Part shown: positions 1-6,607 of the stretch, piece by piece | How positions within the stretch are numbered: position 1 is the stretch's first letter | How the letters are laid out: the number at the start of each line of letters is the position of its first letter | Assembly: GCA_031406795.1 (NCBI GenBank) | Contig: JANOHV010000102.1 | Location: 1 to 6,607, forward strand | Reading direction: 5' to 3' | DNA: 6,607 nucleotides | Source of the DNA: DATDCY01 sp031406795 [NCBI: Candidatus Rokuibacteriota bacterium] | GTDB lineage: Bacteria; JAUVQV01 | Program-made: the position numbers and the translations under genes | The notes under the pieces: model-generated | Seen by the model: only the letters and a program-made list of their open reading frames with translations | Database searches by the model: none | What the model was told of the DNA's origin: nothing

Positions 1-1
1 T

Positions 2-82
2 CTGCCCTGGTGGCGCCGGCGCGCCCCGATTCTGTTCGGCAACTTCCTGCGCATGGCCGAGTGTGTCGGCCGATCGACCTGA
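2..82 (+). CDS. 3' end of an unidentified upstream gene (partial)
   Basis: This is an open frame entering from the left edge and ending at TGA 80-82. It covers 26 visible codons, including the stretch RRRAPILFGNFLRMAE. Nearly every third codon position in this frame is G or C, which is the pattern of the real genes in this window; the other two forward frames do not show it. The residues are too few to identify a family. The gene ends about 290 bp before the amtB promoter, so it is probably a separate transcription unit. The call rests only on codon-position bias and could be wrong. Confidence 0.35.
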   Translation: MPWWRRRAPILFGNFLRMAECVGRST

Positions 83-150
83 CGACCCGCCTGACGCGGC
101 CCGGGCGGGCCGCACATCGGGCGGGCAACCGTTCACTGAAGGAGGGGACG

Positions 151-195
151 ATGGATTTCTTCGAGAATCTATCGCCCCGCCGCGCTCGGGGCTGA
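151..195 (+). other. Possible 14-codon ORF with a strong ribosome binding site
   Basis: ATG 151 is preceded by AAGGAGGGG (139-147) and opens a frame MDFFENLSPRRARG that stops at TGA 193-195. The Shine-Dalgarno match is as good as those of the real genes, although only 3 bases separate it from the ATG. The peptide is not recognised. It could be a short leader peptide, the remnant of a truncated gene, or chance. It lies upstream of the amtB promoter and so is not part of the amtB message. A 6-bp stem (182-187 with 197-202, 9-nt loop) overlaps its end. Confidence 0.2.
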
Positions 196-300
196 AGAGC
201 GCTGGTTCTCCGAGAACATACCAAAACAACTTTTTCGTTCAGATCAGGCCATCAAAGCTACCGCAAGGTTGTAATTGTTGAAACGCGCGACATTCGAGAA
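157..300 (+). repeat. Three copies of a TTCTYCGAGAA-like dyad motif
   Basis: TTCTTCGAGAA (157-167) and TTCTCCGAGAA (206-216) match at 10 of 11 positions. The second copy sits in a perfect inverted repeat, GTTCTC-C-GAGAAC (205-217). A third partial copy, TTCGAGAA, lies at 293-300. The first and third also share TTCGAGAAT-Y-TAT (160-172 and 293-305). The motif could be a binding site for an unidentified regulator of amtB or of the upstream gene. The first copy also lies in the tiny ORF at 151-195. No known regulator is assigned. Confidence 0.3.
276..292 (+). promoter_or_regulatory. Imperfect NifA upstream activator site (TGT-N11-ACA)
   Basis: TGT (276-278) and ACA (290-292) are separated by 11 bases. 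The established NifA enhancer is TGT-N10-ACA, so this is one base too long. The flanks extend the dyad as TGTTG...CGACA. It is centred about 115 bp upstream of the predicted amtB start of transcription, within the usual range for NifA sites. I found no NtrC-type GCAC...GTGC dyad in 83-373. An IHF-like site lies between it and the promoter, which supports the assignment. Confidence 0.4.
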
Positions 301-330
301 TTTATTGATAATAGATAGTTTTAGCAGCAA

Positions 331-343
331 CATCAAGTCCTTA
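331..343 (+). promoter_or_regulatory. IHF-like binding site upstream of amtB
   Basis: CATCAAGTCCTTA matches the IHF consensus WATCAANNNNTTR at every defined position except the first (C for A/T). An A+T-rich stretch (about 293-330) lies directly upstream, as is usual for IHF sites. It is centred about 63 bp upstream of the predicted start, between the putative NifA site and the sigma-54 promoter. That is the position from which IHF bends DNA to bring the activator to polymerase. Confidence 0.45.
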
Positions 344-373
344 CATCACTCCACGCACCGTCGCTCCCGTTGC

Positions 374-389
374 TGGCACACGCCTTGCT
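374..389 (+). promoter_or_regulatory. Sigma-54 (-24/-12) promoter of amtB
   Basis: TGGCAC-ACGCC-TTGCT carries the invariant GG (375-376) and GC (387-388) exactly 10 bases apart. It fits the TGGCAC-N5-TTGCW consensus at all defined positions. Transcription should begin near base 400, giving a leader of about 36 nt before amtB. RpoN polymerase needs an enhancer-binding activator, here probably NifA given the sites at 276-292 and 331-343. Confidence 0.87.
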
Positions 390-435
390 AACTCCCTCGC
401 CAACTGACATATCACAACAACGGAGGGAGCGGCAG

Positions 436-1782
436 ATGGAAACGACGGTCGGCAAGGCACGAAGCAGCATTTTCCCCCTGATCTTCTTCCTCATCTTCCT
501 CGGGATCACGGCTCTCGCCACCGTGGTCGCGGCGGCTGACGAGGCTCCCAAGGTCGACACCGGCGACACGGCGTGGGTGCTCATGGCCTCCGCACTCGTG
601 CTGCTGATGACCCCCGCGCTGGCGTTCTTCTACGGCGGGCTCGTGCGCCGCAAGAACGTCCTCTCGGTGCTCATGCAGTGCTTCCTGATCATGTGCCTGA
701 TCTCGATCCAGTGGGTGCTCTTCGGCTACACGCTCTCGTTCGGGCCGGACATCGGCGGCTGGATCGGCGGGCTGGACTGGTTCGGACTCAAGGGCGTCGG
801 TCTGGAGCCGTTCGCCGGCTATGCCGGGACCATCCCGCACCAGGCGTTCATGATCTTCCAGATGATGTTCGCGATCATCACCCCGGCGCTGATCATCGGC
901 GCCTTCGCCGAGCGGATGAAGTTCGCGGCCTTCGCGGTCTTCGCGCTGCTGTGGGCGACCCTGGTCTACGACCCGGTCTGCCACTGGGTCTGGGGCATCG
1001 GCGGCTTCATGCGCAACTGGGGCGCGCTCGACTTCGCCGGCGGCACGGTCGTGCACATCAATGCCGGCATGGCGGCGCTGGTCGCGGCCATCGTGCTGGG
1101 CAAGCGCATCGGCTACCCGGACAACGTCGCGCCTCCGCACAACCTGCCCTTCGCGGTGCTCGGCGCCGGCCTGCTCTGGTTCGGCTGGTTCGGTTTCAAC
1201 GCCGGCAGCGCTCTCGGCGCCGGCTCGCTGGCGACCAGCGCCTTCGTCGTGACCCACATCGCCAGCGCGGCCGCGGGCCTGACCTGGTCGCTGATCGAGT
1301 GGATGCGCCACGGCCGGCCGACCGTGCTGGGCATCATCACCGGCGCCGTGGCGGGGCTGGTCGCCATCACCCCGGCATCGGGGTTCGTCACCCCGGTCAG
1401 CGCGATCTGGATCGGCATCGGCGCCTCGGTGCTCTGCTACCTCGCGGCGGTGATCCTGAAGGCCAAGCTCGGCTACGACGACACCCTCGACGCCTTCGGA
1501 GTCCACGGCGTCGGCGGCATCTGGGGCGCGATCGCGACCGGCTTGTTCGCGACCAAGACCGTGAACGCCGCCGGCGCGGACGGCCTCTTCTACGGCAACC
1601 CGGCTCAGCTCTGGATCCAGGTCAAGGTGACGCTGGTAACCGTGGTCTGGGCCTTCGTGATGAGTTTCGTGCTGCTCAAGATCGTCAACGCCATCATGGG
1701 CGCGCGGGCAAGCGAGCACGAAGAGCGGGTCGGACTGGATCTGACCGGCCACAGCGAATCAGCCTACACCGTGCTGGACTGA
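436..1782 (+). CDS. amtB: AmtB-family ammonium channel
   Basis: 448-residue inner-membrane channel that passes ammonium/ammonia and reports its availability to P-II proteins. The start is ATG 436, with GGAGGGA (422-428) seven bases upstream. An in-frame TTG at 370 lies upstream of the promoter and is rejected. Residues 12-34 look like a signal peptide ending VAAA, as in E. coli AmtB, followed by about 11 hydrophobic segments. Pore residues of the E. coli channel are all present: Phe145 (F107), Trp186 (W148), Asp199 (D160), His207 and His357 (H168/H318 pair), Phe254 (F215) and Ser258 (S219). The C-terminal tail ERVGLDLTGHSESAY matches the segment that docks GlnK. It is followed by a P-II gene, the usual amtB partner. 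Expression is predicted to depend on sigma-54 and a NifA-type activator. Family identity is secure; the link to nif control is inferred from its neighbours. Confidence 0.97.
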   Translation: METTVGKARSSIFPLIFFLIFLGITALATVVAAADEAPKVDTGDTAWVLMASALVLLMTPALAFFYGGLVRRKNVLSVLMQCFLIMCLISIQWVLFGYTLSFGPDIGGWIGGLDWFGLKGVGLEPFAGYAGTIPHQAFMIFQMMFAIITPALIIGAFAERMKFAAFAVFALLWATLVYDPVCHWVWGIGGFMRNWGALDFAGGTVVHINAGMAALVAAIVLGKRIGYPDNVAPPHNLPFAVLGAGLLWFGWFGFNAGSALGAGSLATSAFVVTHIASAAAGLTWSLIEWMRHGRPTVLGIITGAVAGLVAITPASGFVTPVSAIWIGIGASVLCYLAAVILKAKLGYDDTLDAFGVHGVGGIWGAIATGLFATKTVNAAGADGLFYGNPAQLWIQVKVTLVTVVWAFVMSFVLLKIVNAIMGARASEHEERVGLDLTGHSESAYTVLD

Positions 1783-1794
1783 CACGAACCATAC

Positions 1795-1857
1795 GTAGGG
1801 GCGGGGTTCACCCCCGCCCATGTGGCAGGAACGGGAGGGGATGAACCCCTCCCCTAC
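1795..1857 (+). repeat. 63-bp nested palindromic repeat (REP/MITE-like) between amtB and the P-II gene
   Basis: Two 25-base arms (1795-1819 and 1833-1857) are reverse complements at 22 of 25 positions, around a 13-base spacer. Each arm also folds on its own: 1799-1806 pairs with 1812-1819, and 1833-1840 with 1846-1853, both as 8-bp stems with 5-nt loops. Two of the three differences between arms are compensatory: a C-G pair (1802/1816) in one corresponds to an A-T pair (1836/1850) in the other. The third lies in the loop. The element has GTAGGGG/CCCCTAC ends and no open frame. It resembles the small GC-rich palindromes dispersed in many bacterial genomes. There is no T-run, so it is not a classical terminator. 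In the transcript it could slow decay of amtB mRNA or reduce read-through. Confidence 0.72.
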
Positions 1858-1888
1858 TACGACAACGTTGGAGAAGGAGAAGACTTCA

Positions 1889-2230
1889 ATGAAATACATT
1901 ATCGCGATCATCCAGCCGGACCGGGTGCAGGACGTCCTCGCCAAGCTCGAGGAGAAGGAGATCCACCTCGTCACCGTCTCCCAGGTACTCGGGCGCGGGC
2001 GGCAGAAGGGCATCGCCGAGGTCTACCGCAGCCACAAGGAGCCGGGCAACCTGCTCAAGAAGGTGAAGCTCGAGATCGCCGTCAACCAGGAGTTCGTCGC
2101 GGCGACCATCGAAGCGATCACCTCCGGGGCGCGCAGCGGCCAGATCGGCGACGGCAAGATCTTCGTGCTCGATCTGGCGGAAGTCGTGCGGATCCGCCCC
2201 GGCGAGACCGGCGGGGTGGCGATCGGTTAG
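1889..2230 (+). CDS. glnK: P-II nitrogen regulatory protein, GlnK type, lacking Tyr51
   Basis: 113-residue cytoplasmic trimeric signal protein that senses ATP/ADP and 2-oxoglutarate and binds target proteins through its T-loop. The start is ATG 1889, with AAGGAG (1874-1879) upstream. An in-frame ATG at 1820 lies inside the palindromic repeat and is rejected. The protein aligns without gaps to E. coli GlnB/GlnK: GRGRQKG (35-41, including Gln39), Tyr46-Arg47, Lys58, Arg82, GDGK (87-90), and Arg101/Arg103 in RIRPGE. Arg47 is the residue that plugs the AmtB pore in the E. coli complex. Residue 51, the uridylylated Tyr in proteobacteria, is Glu here, and no Tyr lies between 47 and 113. GlnD-type modification at that site is therefore impossible. 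Its position between amtB and nifA suggests it serves AmtB and NifA. The symbol is by context; a glnB- or glnY-like name is possible. It lacks the nifH-nifD location typical of nifI genes. Confidence 0.93.
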   Translation: MKYIIAIIQPDRVQDVLAKLEEKEIHLVTVSQVLGRGRQKGIAEVYRSHKEPGNLLKKVKLEIAVNQEFVAATIEAITSGARSGQIGDGKIFVLDLAEVVRIRPGETGGVAIG

Positions 2231-2259
2231 GCGGCCGCCCGCCGACGGAACCAACACCG

Positions 2260-2290
2260 GGGGGACGCACCTAGCGTGCGTCCCCCGCTT
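2260..2290 (+). terminator. Strong GC hairpin after the P-II gene; terminator or attenuator
   Basis: GGGGGACGCAC (2260-2270) pairs perfectly with GTGCGTCCCCC (2276-2286) over 11 bp, with loop CTAGC. It begins 30 bases after the P-II stop. The following GCTTCATT is only weakly T-rich, so termination may be partial. With no clear promoter between this hairpin and nifA, it may set how much transcription continues into nifA rather than end the unit. Confidence 0.6.
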
Positions 2291-2294
2291 CATT

Positions 2295-2309
2295 CCGCGC
2301 GCTGCGCGG
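2295..2309 (+). other. Small hairpin just upstream of the nifA ribosome binding site
   Basis: CCGCGC (2295-2300) and GCGCGG (2304-2309) form a 6-bp all-GC stem with a 3-nt loop. It ends 5 bases before the nifA Shine-Dalgarno AGGAGAG (2314-2320), and follows the stronger hairpin at 2260-2286. It could influence nifA translation. In DNA this GC-rich such short stems also arise by chance. Confidence 0.3.
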
Positions 2310-2327
2310 CGAGAGGAGAGAAGCGCG

Positions 2328-3857
<1,530 letters not shown>

Positions 3858-4122
3858 GCGATCTCCCGAGCGGAACCGTCGCGAGGCACCCTGCCTGAAA
3901 GACTCCTGGTACCCGTCTAGGCGGCGGGGTCCTGGCGCTGCGGACCACCATCGACCTCGCTCCGCTCCGTCACTGGAGACCTCCCCTCCGCGCCACCCCT
4001 TCGCCACTACAGTCTGAGAGCAACGCTTTCAATCTCTTGCAGCCTCACGCGTCGGTGCGGATCACCCTGAAGGGGACACCACCGCTTCAGAGGAAAGCAG
4101 CACCATCCGCTGGGCACAAAAT

Positions 4123-4147
4123 TGTCTTGTCACGACGTTCGTGTCGT
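4123..4147 (+). promoter_or_regulatory. Dyad-rich segment where a nifH enhancer would be expected
   Basis: CACGA (4131-4135) and TCGTG (4139-4143) form an inverted repeat. ACGAC (4132-4136) and GTCGT (4143-4147) form an overlapping second one. Two TTGT copies (4122-4125, 4127-4130) precede them. The segment is centred about 115 bp upstream of the predicted nifH start of transcription, the usual place for a NifA site, but no TGT-N10-ACA is present. It could be a divergent NifA site or bind another regulator. Confidence 0.28.
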
Positions 4148-4157
4148 ACGGTCGCCG

Positions 4158-4170
4158 AATCAACGAGGCA
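4158..4170 (+). promoter_or_regulatory. Partial IHF-like site upstream of nifH
   Basis: AATCAACGAGGCA matches the first half of the IHF consensus (WATCAA) exactly, and the last base of TTR, with two mismatches. It lies between the dyad segment at 4123-4147 and the nifH promoter, where IHF acts in nif promoters. It is weaker than the amtB site at 331-343. Confidence 0.3.
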
Positions 4171-4211
4171 AGCCGGAAGATCGGAACCACCCGATATCGT
4201 GAGGATATTCT

Positions 4212-4228
4212 CCACAAAAGCGTTGTGG
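4212..4228 (+). promoter_or_regulatory. Inverted repeat overlapping the -24 element of the nifH promoter
   Basis: CCACAA (4212-4217) and TTGTGG (4223-4228) form a perfect 6-bp inverted repeat with a 5-base spacer. The right half includes the first bases of the -24 element TGGCAC. A protein bound here would block RNA polymerase. A 6-bp inverted repeat is not rare by chance in a region of this size. Confidence 0.22.
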
Positions 4229-4241
4229 CACGGCCGTTGCT
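4226..4241 (+). promoter_or_regulatory. Consensus sigma-54 (-24/-12) promoter of nifH
   Basis: TGGCACG-GCCG-TTGCT matches the RpoN consensus TGGCACG-N4-TTGCW at every defined position, with GG (4227-4228) and GC (4239-4240) 10 bases apart. Transcription should begin near 4252, leaving a leader of about 45 nt before nifH. It is the expected target of the NifA encoded upstream. Confidence 0.95.
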
Positions 4242-4248
4242 GTTGTAG

Positions 4249-6575
<2,327 letters not shown>

Positions 6576-6607
6576 GGCCTGCCCCCTGCGCTACCGAACG
6601 CCCGCCG

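Larger units (their letters stand above)
3858..4225. other. Long nifA-nifH intergenic region, no gene
   Basis: No credible gene lies here. Open frames in this stretch lack ribosome binding sites and coding bias. Weak structures are visible: AGGCA/TGCCT (3884-3888 with 3892-3896), too short and T-poor for a convincing nifA terminator, and CTGAAG/CTTCAG (4067-4072 with 4085-4090). The right part becomes less GC-rich and carries the nifH control elements listed separately. Bases 3900-4060 show nothing I can assign. Confidence 0.6.

Noticed and set aside
370-435. Upstream TTG start for amtB adding 22 residues
   Set aside because: It lies upstream of the sigma-54 promoter at 374-389, so it would not be in the transcript. 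ATG 436 has a proper ribosome binding site and gives a normal signal peptide.
412-1752. 446-codon open frame on the - strand opposite amtB
   Set aside because: It is a compositional shadow of amtB, rich in Arg, Asp, Glu and His with no hydrophobic core. Nothing supports expression.
1820-1888. Upstream ATG start for the P-II gene
   Set aside because: It lies in the spacer of the palindromic repeat, has no ribosome binding site, and would add 23 residues ahead of a universally conserved N-terminus.
2175-2189. Sigma-54-like TGGC-N8-TGC at the end of the P-II gene as a nifA promoter
   Set aside because: It keeps the GG/GC spacing but misses A5, C6 and the first T of TTGC, and lies in coding sequence with conserved amino acids.
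4067-4090. CTGAAG/CTTCAG hairpin as the nifA terminator
   Set aside because: It is only 6 bp with a 12-base interior, has no T-run, and lies over 200 bases after the nifA stop.

Overview
The window carries part of a nitrogen-fixation (nif) locus from a G+C-rich diazotrophic bacterium (roughly two-thirds G+C by eye). All recognisable genes are on the + strand, in the order amtB - glnK-type P-II gene - nifA - nifH - nifD. NifH and NifD are of the molybdenum type: the cluster-ligating cysteines, the FeMo-cofactor ligands and the alpha-Gln191/alpha-Arg359 equivalents are all present. The sigma-54/NifA control logic points to Pseudomonadota or a lineage formerly grouped with the Deltaproteobacteria. 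I cannot name a genus from the sequence.

Bases 1-82 hold the last codons of an unidentified upstream gene. Bases 83-435 are a regulatory region for amtB, with a -24/-12 sigma-54 promoter (374-389), a good IHF-like site (331-343) and an imperfect NifA-type upstream site (276-292), spaced as in classical nif promoters. amtB (436-1782) encodes the ammonium channel. The 106-bp gap to the P-II gene contains a 63-bp nested palindromic repeat (1795-1857). The P-II gene (1889-2230) keeps the nucleotide and 2-oxoglutarate binding residues and the channel-plugging Arg47, but has Glu in place of the usual uridylylation Tyr51. A strong GC hairpin (2260-2286) and a second small one (2295-2309) separate it from nifA (2328-3857). 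NifA is a GAF-AAA+-Fis activator with only one cysteine, so it lacks the oxygen-sensing Cys motif of alpha/betaproteobacterial NifA. No nifL is visible.

A 439-bp intergenic region (3858-4296) follows, ending in a consensus sigma-54 promoter (4226-4241) that drives nifH (4297-5142). nifD (5139-6575) starts on a GTG that overlaps the nifH stop by 4 bp, so the two are probably translationally coupled. The last 32 bases are non-coding, and nifK presumably follows outside the window.

As a system, the left half looks like a dedicated ammonium-sensing module placed directly upstream of the nitrogenase structural genes. AmtB reports external ammonium, the P-II protein binds AmtB or NifA according to energy, 2-oxoglutarate and ammonium status, and NifA with sigma-54 drives nifHD. 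NifA may also drive amtB-glnK, and with read-through its own gene. Gene identities are well supported. The regulatory wiring is inference from motifs.
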